Shown: positions 8,438 to 18,024 of the stretch, piece after piece | Layout of the letters: each line of letters opens with the position of its first letter | How positions within the stretch are numbered: position 1 is the first letter of the stretch | Source: DASYDU01 sp050248495 | GTDB lineage: Bacteria > Planctomycetota > Planctomycetia > Pirellulales > Lacipirellulaceae | Assembly: GCA_050248495.1 (NCBI GenBank) | Contig: JBFWSG010000007.1 | Span: forward strand, 62,001-126,000 | Direction of reading: 5' to 3' | DNA: 64,000 nt | Program-made: the position numbers and the translations under genes | The notes under the pieces: generated by a model | What the model was told of the DNA's origin: nothing | Database searches by the model: none | What the model saw: the letters and a program-made list of their open reading frames with translations, nothing else

Positions 8438-11260
8438 TTAGGCTTTGAGCATTTCGCGGATCGTTTTCTTAGCGATCGCCAGCGCGTCGGGGAGCTTCGC
8501 AGGGTCTTTGCCGCCGGCCTGGGCGAGGTCGGGTCGGCCGCCGCCGCCGCCGCCGACGGCCGCGGCCACGGGGCGGATCCATTCGCCGGCGCTGAGCTTC
8601 TTGGCCTGGAGGTCCTTCGAGATGCCGGCGACGAGCGTCACTTTGTCGTCGCCGGAGCGGCTCGCCAGGAGGACGGCCGAGGTTGGGGTTTTGCCGCGAA
8701 CCTGGTCGATGAGTTGGCGCATGAGGTTCGACTCGACGCCGGGGACCTCGGTGACGATCACGGTGACGCCGCCGACTTCTTCGGCCGACTTGAGCAGCGA
8801 CTCTCCATCAAGCGGGCCGGCGGCCTCGCGGGCGGCGAGCTGCTTTTCGGTCGCGGCGATGTCGTGGAGCAGGGCAGTGATGCGTTCGGGCACCGCGAGC
8901 GGCGCAACGGAGAGCATGCGGCCTGCTTCGGCAAGCGCGTGCTTTGCTTCTTCGTATTTGGCTTCGCCGAGGGCTGCAGCCTTGGTGGCGGTTTTGGACA
9001 CCTCTGCCGCGACACCGCCGCCGGCGAGTTGCTTCTTGAGATCGCGGGCGCGCGATTGCAGCGCGGCGAGTGCTTTCGGCACCTCTAAGAGAGAAGCCCC
9101 GAGTTGCTTGGCCGCTTGTTCGAGCGCGCCCGTCGTCTTCTTCACGTGCTCGGCAGCGCGGGCGCCGGTGAGCGCAGTAATGCGGCGGGTGCCGGCGGAG
9201 ACGCCTTCCTCGGCGAGGATCTCGAAGCTCTGGACTTCCTTGGTGTTGTCGAGATGCGTGCCGCCGCAGAGCTCGCGGCTGAACGTGCCCATCGAGACCA
9301 TCCGCACCGGGTCGGGGTACTTTTCGCCGAAGAGCATCATCGCGCCGAGTTTGCGGGCGTCGGCGAGCGGGAGGATTTCCCACTTCACCGGCTCGCCGGC
9401 GGCGACGTGCGTGGCGACGTCGCGCGTGATGGTGGCGAGCTGTTCGGGCGTGACGGGGCTGAGGTTCGTGAAGTCGAATCGCAGCCAATCGTCGTCGACC
9501 TTCGAGCCTTGTTGCTGGGCGTGCGTGCCGAGATTCTTTTGCAGCGCGTGGTGGAGGATGTGGGTCGCGGAGTGGGCGCGGCGGATGCCGGAGCGGCGCG
9601 CGGTGTCGACGACGGCCTTCACTTTCGCGCCTTCGCGGAGGACGCCCTTAGTGAGGTGGCCGACGTGGACGATGAGCTGGCCGTCCTTTTGCGTATCGGT
9701 GACTTTGAACTCGAACCCGTCGCCGATGAGTTTGCCCATGTCGCCGACCTGGCCGCCGCTCTCGCCGTAGAAGGGGGAGCGATCGAGCACCACGCGGACC
9801 GGGTTTTCGTGGCCGATCTCTTCCATCTTGTCGCAAAGGTGATCGTTCGGCGACGCGCCGGCGATGATGCCCTTCACCACCGCGTCGGCTTCGGTCGCGG
9901 TGTAGCCGAGGAACTCGGTCGCGTGGAGGGCCTGCTTGAGCGAATCGATCGGGCCGCGGGCGCCCATCACGGTGTGCTGCACCTTGCCGGAAGCTTCGCC
10001 GTGCTCTTCCATCGCGGCGTGGTACCCTTGCCAATCGAAGGCGAGGTTGTGCTCGGCGGCGAGTGATTCGAACAGCTCGGGCGGCACGCCGTAGGTTTGG
10101 TAGAGCTCGGCCGCGACAGCGCCGTTGACGGTCACGTGGTTGTCGCGGTGCATTTCGTCGAAGACGCGGTCGATGTGGTTGAGGCCGGCGTCGATCGTGC
10201 CGAAGAAGTTGGCTTCTTCCTTCTCGATGACGCTGGCGACTCGGCCGACCGTTTCGCCGAGCTCGGGGTAGGGCCGCTTCATCATTTCGGCGACCTTGGG
10301 CACGAGCTGGTGGAGGAACGGGTCGCGGAGGCCCATCTGGTGTCCGTCGAGGACCGCGCGGCGGAGCAGCCGCTTCACCACGTACTTTTCCTTGTTCGCG
10401 CCGGGGTAGACGTTTTCGTGGACCGCGAAGGTGCAGGCGCGGACGTGGTCGGTGATGCGGCGCAGGCGGCGGCCGTTGTCGGAGTCGAGCTCGTATTTGA
10501 CGCCGCAAACTTCGGCGGCGGCGAGCACGATCGGCATCAGCGTGTCGATGTGGTAGTTCGTGGGGACGCCTTGGAGCGTGGCCGCCGTGCGTTCGAGGCC
10601 CATGCCGGTGTCGATGTTCTTCGAGGGCAGCGGGCGGAGGTTGTTCGGCGGATTGCCGACGCGATTGAACTGGGTGAACACGAGGTTCCAGATCTCGACG
10701 CTCTTGCCTTGGTCGGGATGGTAATAGATTTCGCTGCAGGGGCCGCAGACGCCGTCCGGGCCTTGGCTCGGGGCGCTGGCGGGCCAGAAGTTTTCGTCCT
10801 CTTCGCAGCGCTCGATGCGGTTGGTGGCGAGGCCGATGTCCTTGGCCCAGAAGCCGGCCGCTTCGTCGTCATCTTTGTAGACAGTGACGGTGAGGCGTTC
10901 GGGCGCGATGCCGAGCCATTTCTTGTCGGTGAGGAATTCCCAGGCCCATTGGATCGCTTCGCGCTTGAAGTAGTCGCCGAAGCTGAAGTTGCCGAGCATC
11001 TCGAAGAAGGTGTGGTGGTAGGCGGTGCGGCCGACGTTGTCGATGTCGCCGGTGCGGAGGCACTTCTGGCAGGTGGTCGCGCGGGTGAACTCGAGCTTCA
11101 CCTTGCCGAGGAAGTGGTCCTTGAACTGGTTCATGCCGGCGGGCGTGAACAGCACGGAGGGGTCCCAGGTCGGCACGAGCACATCGCTGGGGCAGCGCTT
11201 GTGGCCCTTGGTTTCGAAGAAGGCGAGGTATTTTTCCCGCAGTTCGTCGGTGGAGATCAT
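8438..11260 (-). CDS. alaS: Alanine--tRNA ligase
   Basis: Charges tRNA-Ala and edits misacylated Ser/Gly. The 940-residue length is slightly above the usual ~875. The class II catalytic core occupies ~1-240 ('FTPAGMNQFKDHFLGK', 'TFFEMLGNFSFGDYFK'). The editing domain has 'HSATHILHHAL' near residue 565 and the zinc-ligand motif 'CGGTHLDNT' near 667. The C-terminal oligomerisation domain ends with a Gly run, 'GGGGGGRPDLAQAGG'. The start ATG is followed by the normal family N-terminus (STDELREKYLAFF). The gene stands alone. Confidence 0.97.
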   Translation of the reverse strand: MISTDELREKYLAFFETKGHKRCPSDVLVPTWDPSVLFTPAGMNQFKDHFLGKVKLEFTRATTCQKCLRTGDIDNVGRTAYHHTFFEMLGNFSFGDYFKREAIQWAWEFLTDKKWLGIAPERLTVTVYKDDDEAAGFWAKDIGLATNRIERCEEDENFWPASAPSQGPDGVCGPCSEIYYHPDQGKSVEIWNLVFTQFNRVGNPPNNLRPLPSKNIDTGMGLERTAATLQGVPTNYHIDTLMPIVLAAAEVCGVKYELDSDNGRRLRRITDHVRACTFAVHENVYPGANKEKYVVKRLLRRAVLDGHQMGLRDPFLHQLVPKVAEMMKRPYPELGETVGRVASVIEKEEANFFGTIDAGLNHIDRVFDEMHRDNHVTVNGAVAAELYQTYGVPPELFESLAAEHNLAFDWQGYHAAMEEHGEASGKVQHTVMGARGPIDSLKQALHATEFLGYTATEADAVVKGIIAGASPNDHLCDKMEEIGHENPVRVVLDRSPFYGESGGQVGDMGKLIGDGFEFKVTDTQKDGQLIVHVGHLTKGVLREGAKVKAVVDTARRSGIRRAHSATHILHHALQKNLGTHAQQQGSKVDDDWLRFDFTNLSPVTPEQLATITRDVATHVAAGEPVKWEILPLADARKLGAMMLFGEKYPDPVRMVSMGTFSRELCGGTHLDNTKEVQSFEILAEEGVSAGTRRITALTGARAAEHVKKTTGALEQAAKQLGASLLEVPKALAALQSRARDLKKQLAGGGVAAEVSKTATKAAALGEAKYEEAKHALAEAGRMLSVAPLAVPERITALLHDIAATEKQLAAREAAGPLDGESLLKSAEEVGGVTVIVTEVPGVESNLMRQLIDQVRGKTPTSAVLLASRSGDDKVTLVAGISKDLQAKKLSAGEWIRPVAAAVGGGGGGRPDLAQAGGKDPAKLPDALAIAKKTIREMLKA

Positions 11261-11266
11261 GAGAGA

Positions 11267-11295
11267 GGTCGGAGGTCAGGGGGTCGGAGGTCAGG
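11267..11295. repeat. Short tandem repeat upstream of alaS
   Basis: GGTCGGAGGTCAGG occurs twice (11267-11280 and 11282-11295), separated by one base, directly in front of the alaS start codon. On the alaS strand it reads as CCTGACCTCCGACC, so it offers no Shine-Dalgarno sequence. Confidence 0.8.
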
Positions 11296-11422
11296 AAATG
11301 CAGGCACAAATGGTCTGGCCGGCGCGATCCGAAGAAACTGCCTAATATACCGGGATTGGGACCCGGACGGCAGGTCAATCGCTGAGAGAGAGGTCGACTC
11401 GCGGCCGCGGAATGGCCGACAT

Positions 11423-14400
11423 TCAAACCAAGCGCCGCTTTCGCGCCAAGCGTCCCGCCACGATGGCCATCGGCGCCGCAGCAAACAAGTTCAGCGTGGC
11501 AGGCTCCGGGACTACGACATTTGAGAGCGCGCCGCTAGCGGCCGACTCGCCGAAGTGGGTTTTCCAGCGGGCGTAGTCGTCCGCTCCGACGCCTGCCGTG
11601 TCGTCGTTGGGAAGCGAGGTTTCGCTGCCGAGAAGGTCGCGCCAGACGGTGTAGTCGGCTGCGTCGACTGTGCCGTTCTGGTTGTAGTCGCCAGGCACTC
11701 CGGCGGCGATCGCCCGGAGAATTACGCTCGAGCTACCGACCATGAGGCTGAACAAGTTGGCCGCGGGACCCGCGAGCGCAAGGCCGTGGTTCGTAATGCT
11801 ACTGGCTGTCAGAACAGTGAACTGTTGGCCGACGGTGGGTGTGAAGCCATCGAGGGAAACGCTCAATAAACCATCCAAGTCCGCCGAGCCGACGATCGAG
11901 AGACTGTCGTATTCGGCTCCCTGCACTGTGCCGGCGATCTCGATGAACAGCGTGTTCGAGGCGGCCAGAGCGACATTACCTTCAAACGGCACATTGGCAG
12001 GGCTGGCTCCGGGCGCCATGCCGCCTTTGAAGTTGGCCGTGCCGGGGCCAAAGAAATCGCCGGTGCCGCTGACCAAGCCATCGAAATTGACCGTGCCGAC
12101 CACGGTCACGCCGTTGTTATTGACGACGGGCCCGTCGATCGTGGAGTCGATGGCGACCAAGTCGCCGTTGTTTGTAAGCTGGCCGGAACGGAAGGCCCCA
12201 GCCACGATCAATTTTGCACCGGCATTGATGGTCGCCTGGTTCGTAACGTGGATCGACTGTGGAGTGTTAACGACCAGCGTCGAGCCGAAGATGCCACCGA
12301 CGCCGACCGTCAGGCTGGCACTGGTCAAGTTGAACGTGCCGGCATCAAAGTCAAGATTTGCCAGGTTGGCCGCCGTAATGGACCCGACCGAAAACGTGCC
12401 CCCGTCGAGCCGCAGCGGGGCGCCCAGCACCGCGGTGCCATCGACGGCCAGGTGTTGATTGGCGGATAGGGTGTGATTGGTGCCGAGGACGCCGTCGAGT
12501 TGGGCGCCGCTGAGCGTGTAGCCTGCGGCATCGGTGAAGCGAAGCGTGCCGCTGGTGAAGTTGAATGTGGAGGCGGCGTCTGTAAAGAGCAGACTGTCTC
12601 CGACTTCGATCTCACCGCCATTGAGATTGACGTCGCCGAGGTTGCGGATCCTCAAGTTGGAAGCGACAACGACCCGGCCGCCGGCGTTCACGTTGAGCGT
12701 GCCGGAGCCGCTCGTCTGCGATGAGGTTTCCGTGCCGGCGAGGGTCAGCTCGCCGCCGACGTTCCAGGTGGAATTATCGGCGGTCGTGCTGCCGATGGTG
12801 GCGGTACCGAAACTCCCCGTGTAGTGGCCGATGTAGGCCTGAGTACCATTGGTGACGGCGCCGCCATCGACGACGTTGAGATTTCCTGTCGCCGTGCCGT
12901 CGCCGGGGATGTCGTCGCCGAGTGACAGGTAGCTGCCGACTTCCAGTCGCGAGCCGGGTCCGGCGACGTTGATTGTTCCGACCCCATTGCCGTTGGAGCC
13001 GGCTTCGACGTGTTCGAGCGTCGTGATCAGGCCTCCATTACTGATGTCGACGATGCCGCTGCTGTTGGTTGGACCGTCGCCGACCTGCATGTAACGGACG
13101 TCGACGCGGGAGCCGGTGCCATCGACAGTGACCTGGCCGTTGCTGCCGGCTTCGTCACCGACCATGAGGAAGCCGCTGCTCACAACCGCATCGCTCCCGT
13201 CGCGCTGGACGGCGTTGAGCCGTCCGCCTGCGAGCACTTCGATGGTGGCTCGATCCGTCGTGCTGCCACCTGAGAGCCCCGCACTGATGCGTTCGTTCCC
13301 GAAAAAGTCGACGACCGATCCGGGACCAGTGACAGTCAAGGTGGCGCCATCGCCACCGGCCAGATAGCCGACGACCAGCTGATTGTTGGACGCGCCCGCC
13401 TGGGCGCTGCGGGCAACGTTGAGCCGTCCGCCGCCCGAGACCGTGAAAGTCGACTTCCTGCTGTCGCCGATGCGGAGGAAATTGTCGACGTTGAACGTCG
13501 AGCCGTTGCCATCGACGACGACGTCAGCCGCATTGGTGCCGGCGCCAAGGCCGGTCCAGGCGGCCTCCGTGTCGAGGCGGCCGCCGTCGAGAACGTTGAG
13601 GAACGCGGTGCCGTTGTTTTGGCCGACGCGAAGGGTGTCGTCCGGGGCGCCGTTGGGGGCGCTGTCGTTATTGTCGACGAACGAGCCCGGGCCGGTCACG
13701 GTCAGCGTGCCACTGGCTGTGGCGTTGCCGCCGATAATTAGCAGCGATCCGGCGCTGAGTAAGCCGCCATTTTGCACAGTGATGCTGCCGGTGCCGCCGG
13801 CGTTGACAACGTCGGTGCGGCCGCCGATGGTTACGTCGCTTCCAGTTGCTGCATTGTCCACGCCGGCGTTGACGATGGCGTTGTCGACCACGAGTGTACC
13901 GTCGCCGCTCCCCTGGTAGCCGACCCAGAGCTGGTCGGTGTTGAGCCGGCCGCCGTTGCTGACGGTGGCGACGCCGGTGCCGCCGGTGCCGATGACGGTA
14001 TCGTCCGTCGTGTCGGGAATATCAGAATCGGTGTTCAACAGTGAGTTCGCTCCCTCGACGAGCAGTGTGCCGTGGCTGCCGGCGTTCTGGCCGACGCGCA
14101 AGAAACGGCCAGTGAACAGGGCCCCGCCGGTGACCTCGAGAGCACCTGTGCCGGAAAGGCCCGCGTACGTCACATTGTCCACGTTCGCGGTGGCGCTCGC
14201 GCCGTCGACGACAACCTTATTCGCGTGGGTGTTTGTCGTGTTGTCGCCGATGCGCAAGTCGATGTCGACTTGCAGCGCGCCGGTGCCGATGGCGTTGCCC
14301 TCAAGGTCCTGACCGACATGGAGCACTCCCCAGCCGGAATCGCCGACGTAGAGGCTGTTGTCGACGGCCAGCAGCGACGCGGCGAGGCCGCCGCCGAAGA

Positions 14401-15511
14401 CGGCCACCTTGCCGTCGGAGCTGGCATTAAGTCCGATCTCCATGTCGCCGAGGGACGTGCCGTGCGTGAGCGTGCGGGCCTGGCCGCCGGCTTTGACTTC
14501 GAGCCGGCCGGTACCGTCGCCGCCCACGATGATCGACCGGCTGCGCAGGAGCGATCCGTCGCCATCGACGACACCCGTGCCTTGAGATGCCGCTTCGGTG
14601 GCCCCGAAAGTCGTGTCGGGGCTGCCGTTCGCTCCACCGTCGGTATTGATAACCTGCCCGCCGCCGGTGATGTTGAGAAAACCTGTGCCGCTGAAGACGC
14701 CAACGTTGAGGTCTTCGGTTTCGGCGAACGAGTTTGTACCGCCGACATTGAGAGTCCCCGTCGAGCCTGCGCCGTTTCCAACCCAGATATCGTTGCCGCC
14801 GGTGCTGGTGGTGAGCAAATTGGCCCCGGCAAATACGTTGATCGTGCCAGTGCCGCCGCCGTTGCCGATGCTGTGAACTCCCGTATTGCTCAGCAGCGAC
14901 GCCGTAAGCGTCGTACCGTCGCCGGTGAGCGTGATTTCGCCTTCGGCGCCAGTCGCGTTGCCGACAAGAATTTGTCGTCCGGCGAGGTCGCCTCCGCTGT
15001 TGAGGGTCAATGATCCAAAGCCGGCGTCTGCCACGTGCACGTCGCCGACGTTGACCCACGCGGCGCTATTCAGCGTGACCTGCGCACCATCTACCAAGCC
15101 TGCCGCAAATACATCGTCGATCGTTACTACGCCACCCGAGTTCAGCGTCGACCCGCCCACGTTAATGAATTCGACGATGCCGTCGGTAAATGTGATGTTG
15201 TTGCCGAGACTCGGCGCTCCGAGAAAGATGTCCACGTCGCCGTCAAGCGGGAAAGTGAGGTTGTCCGCTCCAGTCGGCGTGCCGTTGGGCGTCCAATTCG
15301 TCCCGGAATTGAAGACTTGCGCGCCTGATAACTGGTTCCAGTCGCGATCGACGGCCGAGGCACGGCCCACCGGTAGTAGATTGGCGGCAGTCGCAAGGAC
15401 AACTTGGACCAGAGCCGTTGTCAGTCGCCATCTGAAGACCGCTGTCGTTCGTCGGGCCACGGATGCGCCGATTGCAGGACTGGCGGATAGCGAGGAAGCG
15501 AACGTGTTCAT
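11423..15511 (-). CDS. Giant beta-helix repeat protein with dockerin and PEP-CTERM tail
   Basis: 1,362 residues. The start at 15511 (MNTFASSLSASPAIG) was chosen for GGAAGGA upstream and a following hydrophobic segment near ~40-60 (TALVQVVLATAANLLPVG), an extended signal sequence ending at RASA. Most of the protein (~70-1200) is tandem repeats of ~25-60 residues with recurring 'NVxxGGxLxT', 'GxGTGxxTVSNGG' and 'VTGPGSxVDN' patterns. These resemble passenger repeats of autotransporter-like parallel beta-helices. Near the end come 'GDYNQNGTVDAADYTVWRDL' and a second EF-hand-like piece, then VVPEPATLNLFAAAP, a hydrophobic stretch and ARKRRLV. No beta-barrel is present. Probable role: exported surface or matrix protein. 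Confidence 0.85.
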   Translation of the reverse strand: MNTFASSLSASPAIGASVARRTTAVFRWRLTTALVQVVLATAANLLPVGRASAVDRDWNQLSGAQVFNSGTNWTPNGTPTGADNLTFPLDGDVDIFLGAPSLGNNITFTDGIVEFINVGGSTLNSGGVVTIDDVFAAGLVDGAQVTLNSAAWVNVGDVHVADAGFGSLTLNSGGDLAGRQILVGNATGAEGEITLTGDGTTLTASLLSNTGVHSIGNGGGTGTINVFAGANLLTTSTGGNDIWVGNGAGSTGTLNVGGTNSFAETEDLNVGVFSGTGFLNITGGGQVINTDGGANGSPDTTFGATEAASQGTGVVDGDGSLLRSRSIIVGGDGTGRLEVKAGGQARTLTHGTSLGDMEIGLNASSDGKVAVFGGGLAASLLAVDNSLYVGDSGWGVLHVGQDLEGNAIGTGALQVDIDLRIGDNTTNTHANKVVVDGASATANVDNVTYAGLSGTGALEVTGGALFTGRFLRVGQNAGSHGTLLVEGANSLLNTDSDIPDTTDDTVIGTGGTGVATVSNGGRLNTDQLWVGYQGSGDGTLVVDNAIVNAGVDNAATGSDVTIGGRTDVVNAGGTGSITVQNGGLLSAGSLLIIGGNATASGTLTVTGPGSFVDNNDSAPNGAPDDTLRVGQNNGTAFLNVLDGGRLDTEAAWTGLGAGTNAADVVVDGNGSTFNVDNFLRIGDSRKSTFTVSGGGRLNVARSAQAGASNNQLVVGYLAGGDGATLTVTGPGSVVDFFGNERISAGLSGGSTTDRATIEVLAGGRLNAVQRDGSDAVVSSGFLMVGDEAGSNGQVTVDGTGSRVDVRYMQVGDGPTNSSGIVDISNGGLITTLEHVEAGSNGNGVGTINVAGPGSRLEVGSYLSLGDDIPGDGTATGNLNVVDGGAVTNGTQAYIGHYTGSFGTATIGSTTADNSTWNVGGELTLAGTETSSQTSGSGTLNVNAGGRVVVASNLRIRNLGDVNLNGGEIEVGDSLLFTDAASTFNFTSGTLRFTDAAGYTLSGAQLDGVLGTNHTLSANQHLAVDGTAVLGAPLRLDGGTFSVGSITAANLANLDFDAGTFNLTSASLTVGVGGIFGSTLVVNTPQSIHVTNQATINAGAKLIVAGAFRSGQLTNNGDLVAIDSTIDGPVVNNNGVTVVGTVNFDGLVSGTGDFFGPGTANFKGGMAPGASPANVPFEGNVALAASNTLFIEIAGTVQGAEYDSLSIVGSADLDGLLSVSLDGFTPTVGQQFTVLTASSITNHGLALAGPAANLFSLMVGSSSVILRAIAAGVPGDYNQNGTVDAADYTVWRDLLGSETSLPNDDTAGVGADDYARWKTHFGESAASGALSNVVVPEPATLNLFAAAPMAIVAGRLARKRRLV

Positions 15512-16201
15512 GATGTCCTTCCAAGAGCTAGATAAGGCGGCGCCGTGCCGCGGAATGGTTCCGCGCACGAGTCTCCGAAGCGCAATCGATTGATTCGCTG
15601 CCGCGCGGCCGCAAATAGCCTCACGCGACCGAAGAACGAGAATTTGCTTCCAGCCTTGAGTTGACGCCAACTCAAGGCTGCTCTCTCGATCGGCTGAGTA
15701 GCGGGCGAGCGTTTTGACGTGGCGGTCCGATCAACCGCGAAGAGACGAAAGGGGCGGGCCACCGCCTCCGGCCGATGCAAACAACACTCGAATTAGGCGC
15801 CAGAGGTCATTCGGGGCGCACAAGCGGCAGTGTAAAGAGATGGCAAGCCTGCGCTGCCAACGCCCAGGGATGATTCGCAAATGCGACATAATGGGGCCAC
15901 ATCGCCGATTTGCGCTCGGCTCTCCGACGCGGCGTGCTAATTCTCAATCATAGCGCTGGACATTATTCGAGAACCGTTTAACAGCCACAGAGAGTTCTCG
16001 AACTGCGGAGCACACGAAGCTGACCACACCCGCCGGCGCTAGTCGCAGAGCCGTTCACTTTATTGCCTGCACCCTACTCCTGCAGTAGGTCAGAAACAAC
16101 CTAAAAAACAGCGTAAACGGAAAATAATCGCAGTTTCGTCGTCGTCGACGCAAATTCGCCAGCCAATTGCGCGGGTTCTCACGAGAAACTCTGGAATGTG
16201 A
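15512..16201. other. Intergenic region upstream of the giant repeat gene
   Basis: About 690 bp with no credible gene. It contains the hairpin described at 15651-15680. The rest shows no repeat family and no promoter that I can defend. Confidence 0.5.
15651..15680. promoter_or_regulatory. Perfect hairpin upstream of the giant repeat gene
   Basis: CAGCCTTGAGTTG and its exact complement form 13-bp arms around a four-base loop. It lies about 140 bp upstream of the start codon at 15511. It could be an operator or a leader hairpin; no T-run follows on either strand, so a terminator is less likely. Confidence 0.4.
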
Positions 16202-16936
16202 TCAGAATCGCATCGATTCGCGTTTTTTGCCGGGCGGCACTTTGACGAAGACGAGAAAATAGGAGTGGTTCTTGCGAGCGTGGGCTTGTTTTTTAAGGCG
16301 GCTCACGGCGGGCCGGTTTTGCCGGACGACTACGAACAGGTCCTTGGTGTAAAAGCCGTGTGCCTCGTAGCGGTTGATGATTTCGACATGCGTGAGCCGC
16401 TGCTGGTTCGCGCTGACTTCGTCCTGACATTTGACGATCAGGACGCCACCGGGCTTGAGGACGCGGCGGGCCTCGTCGCCGGCGCGGAAGTACAAGTCGA
16501 GCACGGCATCGTGATACTTGGGGCCAGTGGCGGTCCGTTTGCCGTTCGAATAGTGAGCGCGAAAGGCGGCGTGGGTCGTGCCGCCGGCGAGCTGCGAACT
16601 GGCGCGGCGGAAGAGGCCTTCCATGTACGGCGGGTCGAGCACGATGCAATCGAGCGAATCGTCGTCGTAGGGCAGGGCACAACAGTCAACGCCGGTCTTG
16701 AGGTCGGTGGCCAGGAGTTCGTAGCGGCCGCGGGAAATCTTCTTCCAGAACGCGCCTTGGCCGTAGGTAACGTCGGCGATGGTGGAGCCGTCGGGGACAT
16801 GCAGGGCGAGGATCTGCGGGAAGACATCGGCGTTTTGACCGACGTGGGCCGTGTGCGTGAGGCAGCTCGTGGCGACGCCCCCGGCGGTTCGTCTCTTCGC
16901 CTTGGCGGTGTGTCTCTGGGGCTTGGTTTTCGCCAT
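16202..16936 (-). CDS. Solitary DNA methyltransferase, DPPY type
   Basis: 244 residues. The SAM-binding region has 'DVTYGQGAFWKK' (motif I-like, ~56-67) and 'LLATDLKTG'. The catalytic motif IV is 'IVLDPPYMEGLF' near residue 100, and 'RVLKPGGVLIVKCQD' follows around 160. DPPY marks N6-adenine or N4-cytosine amino-methyltransferases. A basic N-terminus (KTKPQRHTAKAKRR) could contact DNA. There is no restriction endonuclease or specificity subunit beside it, so it is an orphan methylase, or possibly an RNA-modifying relative. Confidence 0.75.
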   Translation of the reverse strand: MAKTKPQRHTAKAKRRTAGGVATSCLTHTAHVGQNADVFPQILALHVPDGSTIADVTYGQGAFWKKISRGRYELLATDLKTGVDCCALPYDDDSLDCIVLDPPYMEGLFRRASSQLAGGTTHAAFRAHYSNGKRTATGPKYHDAVLDLYFRAGDEARRVLKPGGVLIVKCQDEVSANQQRLTHVEIINRYEAHGFYTKDLFVVVRQNRPAVSRLKKQAHARKNHSYFLVFVKVPPGKKRESMRF

Positions 16937-17185
16937 GATTCTGTTCCCGCGGCCGGCGAGCGAGGCGTCAGAAAGGGCTGAATATAAGCCGATTTGAGGT
17001 TCCTGGGCAGGTCGGCTCCCGTTCGCTTGCGGTCCGCGAGGGGGCGAAAGTACAATAAATACTGGACAGTTGAGGCAATTTTCAATTCTTCTTCCGCGAG
17101 AATTCGACCCACTGACGCTCTGATTCGCCGTTCGTTCTTTCGACGGCTTGTGGTCGTAGATCTCGTTTCTCGATGAGGCTTCGTT

Positions 17186-17983
17186 GTGTTGTTGCGCGCA
17201 ATTCGTATTCTGGTTCCAGCTTTAGCTCTGTTCCTGGCGGCGGTATTCCTGCCGGCGGCGCCGCTGCACGCGTATGTGGTCGCCGGCTCGAAGTGGCCGC
17301 AAGCCGGCGGGCTTGGTTCGCCGATCACGCTTACCTACAGCTTCGAGAATATGTTCGACGGCGGATTGTTGATGCCCAACGGTCAGCCGTTGCCGAACAC
17401 GTTGATTCGCGATTCGATCGAAGAGGCAATGGGGCTGTGGGCCAGCGTCGTGCCGATCAGCTTTGTGGAGGTCAATGATAACGGGCTTCCCTACGGCGAT
17501 CCGTTGGCAACGTATGGCGACATTCGCTTCCGCCATGTCTACATCAACGGCCCCGACCCGCCTCCGCCGGGCTTGCCGATCGCCAAGGCCCAGGCGTATT
17601 TTCCCAGCGGCGGCGTGTACGCGGGCGACGTCGAATACGATCACAGCGACCGTTGGCAGGAAGTCGGCACGCAGCCGATCCCGGATATTCTCGGCGCCAC
17701 GATTCACGAACTGGGCCATTCGTTGGGACTCAACCACACCGACGTCCAACCGGCCAACATGTATTGGATCTTCACTCGCTTCAGCGGCCCCGGGACCGGC
17801 CAACTCTTCCCAGACGACATCGCGGGGATGCAATCGATCTACGGCACGGGACGCGGCGTGGTGGTGAGCCTGGTGCCGGAGCCGGGGACGGCGGTGATGG
17901 GGGTGGCAGCAATGCTGATCGCGATTTGCCGCCGTCGGAGGGCAAATCGCCGCTCCTCGAGCCAAGATGGCTCGGCTGTTTGA
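17186..17983 (+). CDS. Matrixin-family (M10A) metalloprotease with PEP-CTERM tail
   Basis: 265 residues, GTG start at 17186 with GAGG about eight bases upstream. A signal peptide (LVPALALFLAAVFLPAAPLHA) is followed by a matrixin fold. 'PITLTYSFEN' is the edge strand, 'SIEEAMGLWASVVPISFVEV' the first helix, and HELGHSLGLNH (~174-184) the HExxHxxGxxH zinc site. The Met of 'NMYWIF' is the likely Met-turn. The protein ends VPEPGTAVMG, a hydrophobic stretch and ICRRRRANRR, a PEP-CTERM sorting tail. Probable role: exported, surface-sorted protease. Convergent with the serine hydrolase gene. Confidence 0.88.
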   Translation: MLLRAIRILVPALALFLAAVFLPAAPLHAYVVAGSKWPQAGGLGSPITLTYSFENMFDGGLLMPNGQPLPNTLIRDSIEEAMGLWASVVPISFVEVNDNGLPYGDPLATYGDIRFRHVYINGPDPPPPGLPIAKAQAYFPSGGVYAGDVEYDHSDRWQEVGTQPIPDILGATIHELGHSLGLNHTDVQPANMYWIFTRFSGPGTGQLFPDDIAGMQSIYGTGRGVVVSLVPEPGTAVMGVAAMLIAICRRRRANRRSSSQDGSAV

Positions 17984-18024
17984 GCCCGCCCATCCGCGCC
18001 GATTGGACCGATTTGCGATGCGAC

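Noticed and set aside
8445..9770. A 441-codon plus-strand frame inside alaS
   Set aside because: It is the antisense shadow of a highly conserved gene and shows the Ser/Arg-rich composition typical of such shadows.
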